Shown: one piece after another, positions 44,579 through 52,637 of the stretch
Layout: each line of letters opens with the position of its first letter
Numbering within the stretch: the first letter of the stretch is position 1
Assembly (NCBI GenBank): GCA_035307385.1
Contig: DATGID010000079.1
Coordinates: 1 to 64,000, forward strand
DNA: 64,000 nt
Source of the DNA: DATBHW01 sp035307385
GTDB lineage: Bacteria > Chloroflexota > Ktedonobacteria > Ktedonobacterales > DATBGS01
Direction: 5' to 3'
The notes under the pieces: model-generated
Database searches by the model: none
Told to the model about the DNA's origin: nothing
Seen by the model: only the letters and a program-made list of their open reading frames with translations
Made by a program: the position numbers and the translations under genes

Positions 44579-45541
44579 TTATGAAATGTGATGCGCGGGC
44601 AGGCGTTCGTCATCCTGTAGCTGGCCCGCTGCGTCATCTTCACGCGCCATGCTGGCTGGCAGCATCGTTGGCTCAGGCTCCCAGATTGGCTGGAACACGA
44701 CCCATTGCTCCGGGTCGTGTTCGATTTGCAGTTCCAGCAGTTTTGCCACGCGGCGCAAATCGCGGCGCAGTGGGTCAAGCTCGGCGGCCTCTTCTTCCGG
44801 CGTTAACGCCGGCAGCGGCACCACCGCGCCATACCCATGGTCCAGCCCCCGGCGATGAGGAAAGACCCCCAGCAGGCCCGCGCCGGTGCGCTGGGCAAGC
44901 TGGACGCCGCCAAGCGGCAGCCGCGCGGGCGCTCCAAAGAGCGGGACGAGTTCGCCATGTCCCTGAATATCGCGGTCGGCTGGCATAATCACAACTTCAT
45001 TACGGCGCAGCGCCCCAAAAAGTTGGCGCAAGCCGCTGGGCGAATCTACCAGCGCCCAGGTAACGCCGGGATAGCTGCGCTCTTGCATGACCAGTTGGTG
45101 CAGGCGCTCGGGCTGCAAGTGTTCCTGGGTGACGGCAAGGGTGTAGCCTATATCGACGAAGTGGCGCATGGCGTAGTCGAAGTTGCCCAGGTGGCCGCTA
45201 ATGAGAATGCAGCCGCGCCCCTTTGCTAGCTCCGCGTCTAGCAACTCCAGCCCCTCCACTTTCCAATACTCAGCCAGTTCAGCCGAGGTGATGGAGGGCA
45301 GCCGGAAGAAATCGACGTAGTTCAAGATGCTGTTGCCGAACACGTGGCGCACCGCCCGGCGCAGGGCAGGCGGATCAGCCGCCAGGCGCGGCACATGGCG
45401 CAGATTTTCGCGTACCTGGCGGCGTCGTCCGGCCAGCAGCGCCCACAGCAGCCAGCCGATTGCCAGCGCGACGCGCTGCACCAGCCGCTGCGGCAGGTGT
45501 GGGATGATTGCCAGGCCCATCTGAAAAAGCCGGTATTTCAT
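44579..45541 (-). CDS. HtrB/PatA-like membrane acyltransferase (copy B)
   Basis: Lysophospholipid/lipid-A-type acyltransferase. The catalytic HX4D motif is HLGNFD (about residue 125), with a hydrophobic N-terminal anchor. ATG 45541 overlaps the stop of the upstream acyltransferase gene (ATGA), so the two are translationally coupled. In mycobacteria a single homologue, PatA, acylates the mannose of phosphatidylinositol mannosides; two coupled copies here could acylate two positions or form a heteromer (inference). The C-terminal 20 residues are polar. Confidence 0.88.
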   Translation of the reverse strand: MKYRLFQMGLAIIPHLPQRLVQRVALAIGWLLWALLAGRRRQVRENLRHVPRLAADPPALRRAVRHVFGNSILNYVDFFRLPSITSAELAEYWKVEGLELLDAELAKGRGCILISGHLGNFDYAMRHFVDIGYTLAVTQEHLQPERLHQLVMQERSYPGVTWALVDSPSGLRQLFGALRRNEVVIMPADRDIQGHGELVPLFGAPARLPLGGVQLAQRTGAGLLGVFPHRRGLDHGYGAVVPLPALTPEEEAAELDPLRRDLRRVAKLLELQIEHDPEQWVVFQPIWEPEPTMLPASMAREDDAAGQLQDDERLPAHHIS

Positions 45542-46443
45542 GGTGAGACGCTCTCTTCCGGCCAGAATGGGCGAAACATATACCACTGCTCGGGCACTTC
45601 GCGCACTATCTCTTCTAACGCGCTGTAGATGTCCTGGGTCAATTCGGCGACTCGTTCCTGGGTGCTTTTGCCCGGCACCGGCTCGGCGAGAATCGGGCGA
45701 TAGGCTCTGCCATAGAATGCGCCGGGGATGGATTCGGCATACCAGGCAAAGCCCGGCATGATGGTCGCGCCTGTTTTGAGCGCCAGGGCAGCCAGGCCGC
45801 CTGGAACATAGGTCGTGCTGCCAAAAAAGGTGACGGGCACGCCATCTTTGGGCGTCATGGGCCGGTCGATCACGATGGCGACGACCTCGTTCTTTTTAAG
45901 CGCTTGCAGCACCTGACGCGCGCCGGTGCCTTCCATGGGGATGACGCGAATGCCCTTTTCGGCGCGCTGCCCCTGCACCAGTGTGTTGATGCGCGGGTCT
46001 TTAAACGTCTCGGCAATCGCGGCGAGCGGCATACGCGCCGCCACCATTGCCCCGGCAACATCCCAATTGCCAAAGTGCGCGGTGGCGAAGATGACGCCTT
46101 TCCCGCGTGCCAATCCTTCCTTGGCAAGCTGGACCCAGCCGCCTTCAGCCGGGGAAATATCAACCATGCGCGCAAGAAGTTGGGCGCCGGTCATGTTGGG
46201 AAAATTAAAGAAGTCTCCCATATAGCGGCCATAATTGTTCCAGGAGCGCCGCGCCAGGCGACGCACCTGGCGATCAGTGGCGGGTCGCCCCAGAATATGG
46301 GCCATATTGTTGATGGTGTTGCGCCGTTTATCCGGCCAACCCCAATAGACTGCCTCGCACATGAGTCCAGCCAGGGTCCGGCGTGGTTTGTCGGGTATCC
46401 AACGAACCAGCCAGGTTGCGCCGCGGAGCAGCCAGTAGATCAT
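45538..46443 (-). CDS. HtrB/PatA-like membrane acyltransferase (copy A)
   Basis: Acyltransferase of the LpxL/HtrB/PatA family, 301 residues. HX4D motif HFGNWD (about residue 120), then RPMTPKDG and VPGGLAALA, matching the acyl-donor cleft. ATG 46443 is set by GGAAGG at 9 nt; the frame is open to 46473 but has no site there. It precedes copy B with a 4-nt overlap. Sequence identity between A and B looks low apart from the motif, so they are old paralogues rather than a recent duplication. Confidence 0.88.
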   Translation of the reverse strand: MIYWLLRGATWLVRWIPDKPRRTLAGLMCEAVYWGWPDKRRNTINNMAHILGRPATDRQVRRLARRSWNNYGRYMGDFFNFPNMTGAQLLARMVDISPAEGGWVQLAKEGLARGKGVIFATAHFGNWDVAGAMVAARMPLAAIAETFKDPRINTLVQGQRAEKGIRVIPMEGTGARQVLQALKKNEVVAIVIDRPMTPKDGVPVTFFGSTTYVPGGLAALALKTGATIMPGFAWYAESIPGAFYGRAYRPILAEPVPGKSTQERVAELTQDIYSALEEIVREVPEQWYMFRPFWPEESVSP

Positions 46444-46496
46444 GCCGCACGACCTTCCAGGTGATGTGAGCAATGAAGCACCAAACAGCCAGGCAA

Positions 46497-46524
46497 GGCA
46501 GAGATACGGCGCTGTATCTCTGCC
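46497..46524. terminator. Hairpin after ino1
   Basis: Perfect 11-bp stem (46497-46507 with 46514-46524), 6-nt loop, between the stop of ino1 (46540) and the first acyltransferase start (46443), read leftward. No T-tract. Confidence 0.55.
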
Positions 46525-46539
46525 CTCTTTGCTGGCGGT

Positions 46540-47700
46540 CTAGCTGTGCTTGGGCAGTTCAGTGACCACCTCTGGCTCAACTTCGTGCTTGCCGTTGCTC
46601 TTCACTTCTTGCTCGGTCCGCCCGTACTGAGTGATGAACTCTTCGGTCATGCGGCGGGCGTCTTCATCGTGATACTGGACGGGCGGGGATTTCATGAAAT
46701 ACCCCGCTGGACCCATCAGTGCGCCACCGATGCCTCGGTCTTTCGCCAGCTTGGCGCAGCGCAGGGCGTCGATGACGACTCCGGCGGAGTTGGGGGAATC
46801 CCAGACTTCCAGCTTGAGTTCCACGTTCAGCGGGACATCACCAAAGGTGCGACCCTCCAGGCGGATGTAGGCCCACTTGCGATCTGTCAGCCAGGCCACG
46901 TAGTCGCTGGGGCCGATATGGACGTTGTCTTCGCCCAGGTCGTACTCAAGCTGGCTGGTGACAGCGTTGGTCTTGGAGATTTTCTTGGATTCCAGGCGCT
47001 CTCGCTCCAGCATGTTAAGGAAGTCGGTGTTGCCGCCGACGTTCAACTGGCTGGTGCGCTCCATTTTCACGCCGCGCTCGCGGAAGAGGCGGGTGAGCAT
47101 GCGGTGGACGATGGTCGCGCCGACCTGGCTTTTGATGTCGTCGCCAACGATGGGCAGTTTGGCCTGCTCAAAGCGGGTGCGCCAGTATTCTTCGCGGGCA
47201 ATGAAGACGGGAATGCAGTTGACGAAGCCGCAGCCAGCCTGCAAAATCTGCTCGACGTACCATTTGGTGGCCGTTTCGCTGCCCACAGGCAAATAGTTGA
47301 TGACGATATCGGCGCCGGTGTCTTTGAGGATTTTGACGATGTCGGCGGTTGAGCCGGGAGCCTTGGTGATGATTCTGGAGAGATATTTGCCCAGGCCATC
47401 GTGGGTCATGCCCCGGCTGACCTTGACGCCCAGCTTGGGGACATCGGCGAACTTATAGGTGTTGTTCGGCGCGGCATAGATCGCTTCGCCCAGGTCTTTG
47501 CCGACTTTGTTCTGGTCGACATCGAACGCGGCCACGAATTCAATGTCGCGAATGTGATAGCCACCCAGGTTGACATGCATCAGACCGGGGATGAACTCAT
47601 CTTCGTGGGCGTCTCGGTAGTAGTGAACCCCCTGCACCAGCGATGAGGCGCAGTTTCCCACACCGATGATGGCTACCTTCACTTTCCCGTTGTTACTCAA
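46540..47700 (-). CDS. ino1: Inositol-3-phosphate synthase
   Basis: NAD-dependent isomerase that converts glucose-6-phosphate to inositol-1-phosphate (D-myo-inositol-3-phosphate), the committed step of inositol-lipid synthesis. Rossmann motif VAIIGVGNCASSL near the N-terminus, catalytic-region motifs GDDIKSQVG, NVGGNTDFLN and GPSDYV, as in the short actinobacterial-type enzyme (about 365 residues). Start is TTG 47700, preceded by AAGGAGAT at 8 nt. It heads the inositol-lipid genes and has its own promoter candidate at 47801-47830. The C-terminal 25 residues are a polar extension. Confidence 0.94.
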   Translation of the reverse strand: MSNNGKVKVAIIGVGNCASSLVQGVHYYRDAHEDEFIPGLMHVNLGGYHIRDIEFVAAFDVDQNKVGKDLGEAIYAAPNNTYKFADVPKLGVKVSRGMTHDGLGKYLSRIITKAPGSTADIVKILKDTGADIVINYLPVGSETATKWYVEQILQAGCGFVNCIPVFIAREEYWRTRFEQAKLPIVGDDIKSQVGATIVHRMLTRLFRERGVKMERTSQLNVGGNTDFLNMLERERLESKKISKTNAVTSQLEYDLGEDNVHIGPSDYVAWLTDRKWAYIRLEGRTFGDVPLNVELKLEVWDSPNSAGVVIDALRCAKLAKDRGIGGALMGPAGYFMKSPPVQYHDEDARRMTEEFITQYGRTEQEVKSNGKHEVEPEVVTELPKHS

Positions 47701-47800
47701 AGTCCGTTATCTCCTTCTCAGTTTCCAAAAAGTGCTGGTCCGGGGAATATCCCTGGCCCGTGGTGTCTTGATCATGCAGGCTTCGCCTGCTTGATTGCTC

Positions 47801-47830
47801 CAAATAGCCGAAATGCCCACTGGCTATCAA
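47801..47830 (-). promoter_or_regulatory. Candidate promoter of ino1
   Basis: On the minus strand: TTGATA (47825-47830), an 18-bp spacer and TATTTG (47801-47806), about 100 nt before the TTG start. A small GC hairpin with a TTC loop (47776-47790) lies in the leader. Confidence 0.5.
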
Positions 47831-47872
47831 GCGTCGCCCGGCGATGCTCTTTCTGATAGTCAGGTGGCTTTG

Positions 47873-48214
47873 CTAGGGTTGCACCGGCTCTCCCTGTAAT
47901 TCGAGTGTTGCCGTCTCTGGCGCGCCGGTGGATTTGGCGAGCGAGGCCAGCCACTCCTGGCAGCGCTGGAAGCGCGCTCGATCCAGAGAGCAGTAAGCTT
48001 GACGGCCCCGGCGTCTGCGGCGCACCAGGCCCGCGCGGCGCAGCATGGTCAGGTGCCAGGAAACTAATGGCTGGCTAATATTCAACGCCTGGCAAATCTC
48101 GGTGACATTGACCTCACCCAGCCCTGCCAGGTGATGCACGATGTTGAGCCGCGCTTCATCCGCCAGCGCGCGCAGCATCGTCTTTAACTCTGTGAGTTCC
48201 AGCCATTCGCTCAT
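47873..48214 (-). CDS. ArsR-family winged-helix transcriptional regulator
   Basis: 113 residues with the ArsR-type winged helix: NVTEICQALNISQPLVSWHLTMLRRAGLV is the recognition region (given here as a single motif of the family, helix about 38-65). No clear metal-binding CxC; two Cys lie in ICQAL and YCSL. The tail is Pro/Glu-rich. ATG 48214 follows AGAGGAG. Just upstream of ino1 on the same strand and preceded by a striking repeat array (48261-48321), probably its operator. It may control ino1 or the SDR gene; the ligand is unknown. Confidence 0.88.
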   Translation of the reverse strand: MSEWLELTELKTMLRALADEARLNIVHHLAGLGEVNVTEICQALNISQPLVSWHLTMLRRAGLVRRRRRGRQAYCSLDRARFQRCQEWLASLAKSTGAPETATLELQGEPVQP

Positions 48215-48260
48215 GTGGCTCCTCTGCCTCTCAACCCGCTCATGGGATCAATAGTTTTTC

Positions 48261-48321
48261 ATCAATGACTGCTATATAAAGAAATGCCATATAAAGAACC
48301 GCCATATAAAGAACCATTGAT
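48261..48321. repeat. Three tandem 15-bp repeats flanked by an inverted repeat (candidate ArsR operator)
   Basis: GCTATATAAAGAAAT (48271), GCCATATAAAGAACC (48286) and GCCATATAAAGAACC (48301) are three 15-bp units in perfect tandem, the last two identical. The set is bracketed by ATCAATG (48261-48267) and CATTGAT (48315-48321). It lies in the promoter region of the ArsR gene, 47-107 bp before its start, in AT-rich DNA within a GC-rich genome. Confidence 0.75.
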
Positions 48322-48424
48322 ATATTACCCGAAGACATTCTTTCTGTCAAGCCCTCTTTTGGACCTTGATGCTTTCTCGACGACCTCTTAATATACGGCA
48401 GGCTGGTTCGAGCCGTGCTGCTTC

Positions 48425-49144
48425 CTACTTTCCCGGCAGCAGCACAATTTCTGAGGGCAGCGCGGTTGCGGGTGCCTGGGCGGCCCAGACGATGGCTTCG
48501 GCGACATCGCGGGCGGTGATCATCTGCTGGCGCGGGGGCACGTTGGGGCGGTTGGTGTGTGTGGCACGAAACTCGGTATCCACATAGCCAGGCGCAATGA
48601 CCGTGACACGGAGACCGCGCGGCTGCACTTCTTGGCGCAGCGCTTCGGAAAAGCCCTGAATGGCAAACTTGGCGGCGGAATAGGCGGCTTGATTGGCGCG
48701 CGCCTGTTTGCCCAGTCCTGATGAGAGCATGATGATCTGGCCGGAGCCACGCGCCAGCATGGGGCGCAGCGCGGCGCGCGTGCAGTAAAAAACGCCATCG
48801 ACGTTGGTGCGCATGGTGGCGTCCCACTCGGCGTCGGTAGTGTCGGCGACGGGGCCATAGAAGCCCAGCCCGGCGTTGTTGACGAGGATGTCAAGTTGCC
48901 CAAAGGTTGTGACGGCCTGGTCGATGAACTGCTGGCAGGCTGATGCCTGGCGCACGTCGAGGGGCAGCATCAACGCGCCAGGCGCGCCAGCCGCCCGCGA
49001 GGCGGCCTGCACCTCTGCCAGTACGGACAGATCACGCGCGCCGCCGACGATATGCGCGCCCGCGCGGGCAAAGGCGAGCGCCGTCTCGCGGCCAATGCCG
49101 CGGCTCGCGCCGGTGATGGCAACAACGGCCTGGCGTAGTTCCAT
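48425..49144 (-). CDS. Short-chain dehydrogenase/reductase
   Basis: Classical SDR, 239 residues. NAD(P) motif GASRGIG, structural NNAG, catalytic Ser in MLSSG and YSAAK (Tyr/Lys), with a Gly at the first turn and Arg nearby suggesting NADP use. Start ATG 49144 is fixed by AGGAGG at 6 nt; a longer frame to 49324 has no site and runs across the terminator at 49277-49314. On the same strand as the ArsR gene but separated by the repeat array. Substrate unknown. Confidence 0.9.
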   Translation of the reverse strand: MELRQAVVAITGASRGIGRETALAFARAGAHIVGGARDLSVLAEVQAASRAAGAPGALMLPLDVRQASACQQFIDQAVTTFGQLDILVNNAGLGFYGPVADTTDAEWDATMRTNVDGVFYCTRAALRPMLARGSGQIIMLSSGLGKQARANQAAYSAAKFAIQGFSEALRQEVQPRGLRVTVIAPGYVDTEFRATHTNRPNVPPRQQMITARDVAEAIVWAAQAPATALPSEIVLLPGK

Positions 49145-49276
49145 GGTAGCCTCCTGTGGTCGCGCTTTTACTATCATCATAGCTCGCCGCTGCAACGGCA
49201 GATCATCCAAGCGTATTTGGGGTGAGTGTGTATGTAGCTCTGGCTTCTTGCGAATCCACTTTTGAGGTAAAAAAGT

Positions 49277-49314
49277 GCCGACGCCCTTCGGAAATACTTC
49301 CGAAGGGCGTCGGC
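49277..49314 (-). terminator. Strong terminator of the clpE-like gene
   Basis: Perfect 17-bp stem (49277-49293 with 49298-49314), ATAC loop, followed on the minus strand by a run of T. It is 28 bp after the stop of the Clp gene. Confidence 0.88.
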
Positions 49315-49341
49315 TGGAAAACACTATTATCAGATGTCGGA

Positions 49342-51621
49342 TTACGCGGCCTGGGGCACCTCGCGCGGGGTGACCGGTCGAGGCTCGCCATGTGCGCTCA
49401 CCTGCACCTTGCCATCCGCCACCGTCAGGATGGCGGTCTGACCGGGCTGGAGCGTTCCAGCCAGCAGGGCATCGGCCAGGGCGTCATCGATGTGGGTCTG
49501 GATGGCCCGGCGCAGTGGCCGCGCGCCAAACTCCGCATCGAAGCCCTCAGCCATCAGGAAGTCGCGCAGGTCATCCCCAAACTCCAGGGTGATTTCCTGT
49601 TCGGCCAGCCGCTCCTGCACTTTGCCGAGCAGCAGGTCGATGATCTGCCGCAGTTCGGGCTTTGCCAGCGCGTGGAAGACCACGATCTGATCGATGCGGT
49701 TCAGGAACTCCGGGCGGAACGCGCGCTTCAGGCCCTCCATTGCCTTGGCCTTGCGCTGCGCCTCTTCGCTGTCTTGCTCGTTGGTGGCATCGCCCCAATG
49801 CGTCGGCAGGAAGCCGATGCTGGCGGCGCGCTTGAGTTCTGCGGTTGCCACGTTGCTGGTCATGATGACGGCGGTGTTCTTGAAGTCCACCGTGCGCCCC
49901 TGGCCGTCCGTCAGGCGGCCATCGTCCAGAATCTGCAACAGCGCGTTGAAGACCTCCGGATGCGCTTTTTCGATCTCGTCGAACAAGATCACGCTGTACG
50001 GGCGGCGGCGCACCTGCTCGGTCAACTGGCCGCCTTCATCGTGGCCCACATATCCCGGCGGGCTGCCAAACAACCGTGCCACCGTATGCGGCTCCATATA
50101 TTCCGACATATCCAGCCGAATCATGGCGTCTTCGCTGCCGAAGATCGTCGCCGCCAAGGCCCGCGCAAGCTCCGTCTTACCGACGCCGGTTGGTCCCATG
50201 AAAAGGAACGAACCGATGGGGCGCTGCGGGTCTTTCAGGCCCGCCCGCGAGCGACGGATGGCCCGCGCGACGGCGCTGATGGCCTCGTCCTGGCCGATGA
50301 CGCGCTTGCGCAGGTCATCTTCCAGATGGCGCAGGTTCTGGCGCTCGCCCTCCAGCATCTGGCTGACGGGCACGCGCGTCCAGGTCTCGACAACTTTGGC
50401 GATGTCGGCTGGCGTCACCATCATCTTGGCGACCTGGCCTGCCTTGGCCCGCGCTTCCTCAAGCTGCCCCTGCACCTTGAGTTCGCGCTGGCGCAGTGTG
50501 GCTGCGCGCTCATAGTCTTCGCCCAGGGCGGCGGCCTCTTTTTCGGCCTGAATCTCGGCGATCTCCTTCTCCAGATCGCTCACCGCTTCGGGACCGATCA
50601 AGCCGCGCTCAATCGCTTCTAATCGCAGCGCTGAAGCTGCCTCGTCCATCACATCGATAGCCTTATCCGGCAGGAAGCGATCATTGATGTAGCGGTCCGA
50701 AAGCCGCACGGCGGCATCAATCGCCTCATCAGTGATCTTCACGTTGTGATGGGTCTCGTAGTTTTCGCGCACGATGCGCAGCATGGCGATAGCTTCCTCG
50801 ACGGATGGCTCACCGACCATGATCGGCTGGAAGCGCCGCTCCAGGGCAGCATCCTTTTCGACATGCTTGCGATATTCATCAAGCGTGGTCGCGCCGATGC
50901 AGCGCAGTTCGCCGCGCGCCAGCGCTGGCTTGAGCAAATCGCCCGCGCCAACCGCGCCTTCAGCAGCGCCCGCGCCCACGACGGTATGCAACTCGTCGAT
51001 GAACAGGATCACGTTGGGCGACTGGCGCACTTCCTCCATGATCTGCTTGATGCGCTCCTCGAACTGGCCCCGGAACATGGCTCCAGCCACCATGTTGCCC
51101 ATGCTCAGGGCGACGATGCGCGCATTGCGCAGGTTGCCGGTGACGTTGCCTTCGGCGATGCGCCGGGCAATGCCCTCGACGATGGCCGTCTTGCCAACGC
51201 CTGGCTCGCCAATCAGCACCGGGTTATTTTTCTGACGCCGACCCAGCACCGTCAAGACGCGCCGAATCTCAAGCTCGCGCCCGGCGGCTGGGTCCAGCTT
51301 GCCTTCGCGGGCTTCGGCGGTGAGGTCGCGCCCGAACTGGTCGAGGGTAGGTGTCTTGCTGTTCTTGTCGGCAGTGCGCTGAGCCGTGCCGGTGCCCGCC
51401 GCGCCCGGCCTGAAGCCGAACGGTGTTGCGCCGCCCGCGCCGCCATTGCCAAAGAAGCTGCCAAAGGGATTGCCCCCGTTGCCAGCGAGGCTGTTCAGAT
51501 CACCGCCCAGCAGTTCCTCCGCGCATGATTGGCAGAAATAGTGCTGCTCGCGGCGACCATTGACGACAGTATCCAGTCGGACGCGCGCGTCGTTCGTCTG
51601 GCAGCGTTCACATTTTTGCAT
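49342..51621 (-). CDS. Clp protease ATP-binding subunit, ClpE-like (N-terminal zinc finger)
   Basis: AAA+ unfoldase that feeds substrates to ClpP. The N-terminus has C-X2-C-X22-C-X2-C (Cys4, 7, 30, 33), exactly the zinc finger of Firmicutes ClpE, in place of the usual ClpN repeats. Two AAA domains: Walker A GEPGVGKT and GPTGVGKT. A UVR-like coiled segment lies between them (EDYERAATLRQRELKV). The ClpP-docking loop is SIGF (IGF). ATG 51621. Length 759. No ctsR or mcsAB is adjacent, and no CIRCE element is seen upstream, so its regulation is unclear. Confidence 0.93.
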   Translation of the reverse strand: MQKCERCQTNDARVRLDTVVNGRREQHYFCQSCAEELLGGDLNSLAGNGGNPFGSFFGNGGAGGATPFGFRPGAAGTGTAQRTADKNSKTPTLDQFGRDLTAEAREGKLDPAAGRELEIRRVLTVLGRRQKNNPVLIGEPGVGKTAIVEGIARRIAEGNVTGNLRNARIVALSMGNMVAGAMFRGQFEERIKQIMEEVRQSPNVILFIDELHTVVGAGAAEGAVGAGDLLKPALARGELRCIGATTLDEYRKHVEKDAALERRFQPIMVGEPSVEEAIAMLRIVRENYETHHNVKITDEAIDAAVRLSDRYINDRFLPDKAIDVMDEAASALRLEAIERGLIGPEAVSDLEKEIAEIQAEKEAAALGEDYERAATLRQRELKVQGQLEEARAKAGQVAKMMVTPADIAKVVETWTRVPVSQMLEGERQNLRHLEDDLRKRVIGQDEAISAVARAIRRSRAGLKDPQRPIGSFLFMGPTGVGKTELARALAATIFGSEDAMIRLDMSEYMEPHTVARLFGSPPGYVGHDEGGQLTEQVRRRPYSVILFDEIEKAHPEVFNALLQILDDGRLTDGQGRTVDFKNTAVIMTSNVATAELKRAASIGFLPTHWGDATNEQDSEEAQRKAKAMEGLKRAFRPEFLNRIDQIVVFHALAKPELRQIIDLLLGKVQERLAEQEITLEFGDDLRDFLMAEGFDAEFGARPLRRAIQTHIDDALADALLAGTLQPGQTAILTVADGKVQVSAHGEPRPVTPREVPQAA

Positions 51622-51698
51622 GGTTGATCTATCCTACTCTTTCGATGATGTGTGATGGGTTCCTCTTCTCGCCAGACCTGCGCTCCAGGAGGGGTTCG

Positions 51699-52169
51699 CT
51701 AGGGTTCATCGGGTGAGGCAGAGGTATCGTCGTCCTCTTCGCTAAACGGGTCTTCTACTTTGCGTGGTCGTCCTCGTGGGCGTCGAGGCTGCTGCATAGC
51801 TTCATAGCGTTTCAATACCTCCTCGGTAGGAATCTCTTCCCCCGCCATCACCAGATAGGCGCGTGTCCAGAGTGTGGGAATGCGGGTCAGTTCGGGAAAT
51901 TCATCGCGCAAGACCCGCGATGTGTGCGCCTTCACCTGGCAAACGATATGGTGAGGGGAAAGGGTTGGCGGCGCGGCGACAGCCAGATACACGCGATCTG
52001 GCAGGATGATCACTGCCAGTGGCTCGAACGACCTGCCTTGCGCTTTTTCACGTATCAGTTCCTGCAACCGTTCCGCTATTTCGCCGACGAGACACGACTT
52101 CGAGCGCATTGGCCCCCAGACGAAGTGGTAGGTGATATACCAGCGCCGTGAATAATCTTGTATATCCAT
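51699..52169 (-). CDS. TnpA-like (IS200/IS605 Y1) protein lacking the HUH motif
   Basis: 156 residues. The fold signature is recognisable: RRWYITYHFVWGP, then the metal-binding segment where active TnpA has His-hydrophobic-His, here DRVYLAV, so both His are replaced (Arg and Tyr). HIVCQVKAHTSRVLRDEFPEL and LWTRAYLVMAGEEIPTEEVLKRY follow in family order. A tail of about 30 residues (PRRPRGRPRKVEDP then Asp/Glu) resembles an AT-hook and is not part of transposases. ATG 52169. No typical IS ends or tnpB. It is either a decayed transposase or a domesticated DNA-binding protein. Confidence 0.7.
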   Translation of the reverse strand: MDIQDYSRRWYITYHFVWGPMRSKSCLVGEIAERLQELIREKAQGRSFEPLAVIILPDRVYLAVAAPPTLSPHHIVCQVKAHTSRVLRDEFPELTRIPTLWTRAYLVMAGEEIPTEEVLKRYEAMQQPRRPRGRPRKVEDPFSEEDDDTSASPDEP

Positions 52170-52175
52170 GTCTCG

Positions 52176-52267
52176 TACCTACACTATTATATCGCAATGC
52201 TGTCAAGATGTCCAGGTTTGTGCCTGAATGTTGTAACTTCATCTGTTCTACCTACACATTTATTATA
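52176..52267 (-). repeat. Duplicated TACCTACAC/TATTATA element upstream of the TnpA-like gene
   Basis: TACCTACAC-TATTATA (52176-52191) and TACCTACAC-ATT-TATTATA (52249-52267) share 9 + 7 identical bases. Read on the minus strand each is a TATAAT box followed by GTGTAGGTA, so they could be tandem promoters or binding sites of the TnpA-like protein. Confidence 0.5.
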
Positions 52268-52340
52268 GCATGAGGGTGCCACCGCTGCACGGTTCTCTTA
52301 ACAAATACTTAATGTTGAAATGCCTGCTCACCTGATTATC

Positions 52341-52383
52341 TTTACCTTTTCTTCACCTCTTCTTTACTTGCCTCTGCTATATA
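52341..52383 (+). promoter_or_regulatory. Candidate Pho box and -10 of the secreted phosphatase
   Basis: Three direct repeats at exact 11-bp steps: TTTACC (52341), TTCACC (52352), TTTACT (52363), then TATATA (52378-52383). TTCACC resembles the Streptomyces PhoP unit GTTCACC. A further pair, TTAACA (52298) and TTAATG (52309), is 11 bp apart upstream. The leader to the gene is about 250 nt. Confidence 0.6.
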
Positions 52384-52637
52384 GACTCTGGCCTCTGTTT
52401 GCTGAGGCCAGGACATGTTGCTGGTCGGTTTTCTCACAAGTTCGCTCTTTTGGCTGCGGTCTGCCATAAAGTCTGAAGAGTTGGCTTGCTTCGTGCGTCC
52501 ATGGTACATGGGGCGCTCGCAAAAAAACCATCAGCCTTGCGCCTCTCGCGTGACTTCCCTTGGCGACAACTGAATAGCGCGCTTCTCTATTGACGGCCAA
52601 TGTAAGTCATCCAGTGTTGTATGACGAAGGAGACTCT

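Noticed and set aside
48240..48827. Minus-strand frame that translates the 15-bp repeats into VLYMA-like units
   Set aside because: It is an alternate frame of the SDR gene running out through its 3' end; the repeats are better explained as promoter DNA.
49222..50622. 466-codon plus-strand frame over the ClpE-like gene
   Set aside because: Begins before the terminator hairpin and runs antisense to conserved AAA motifs; no domain seen.
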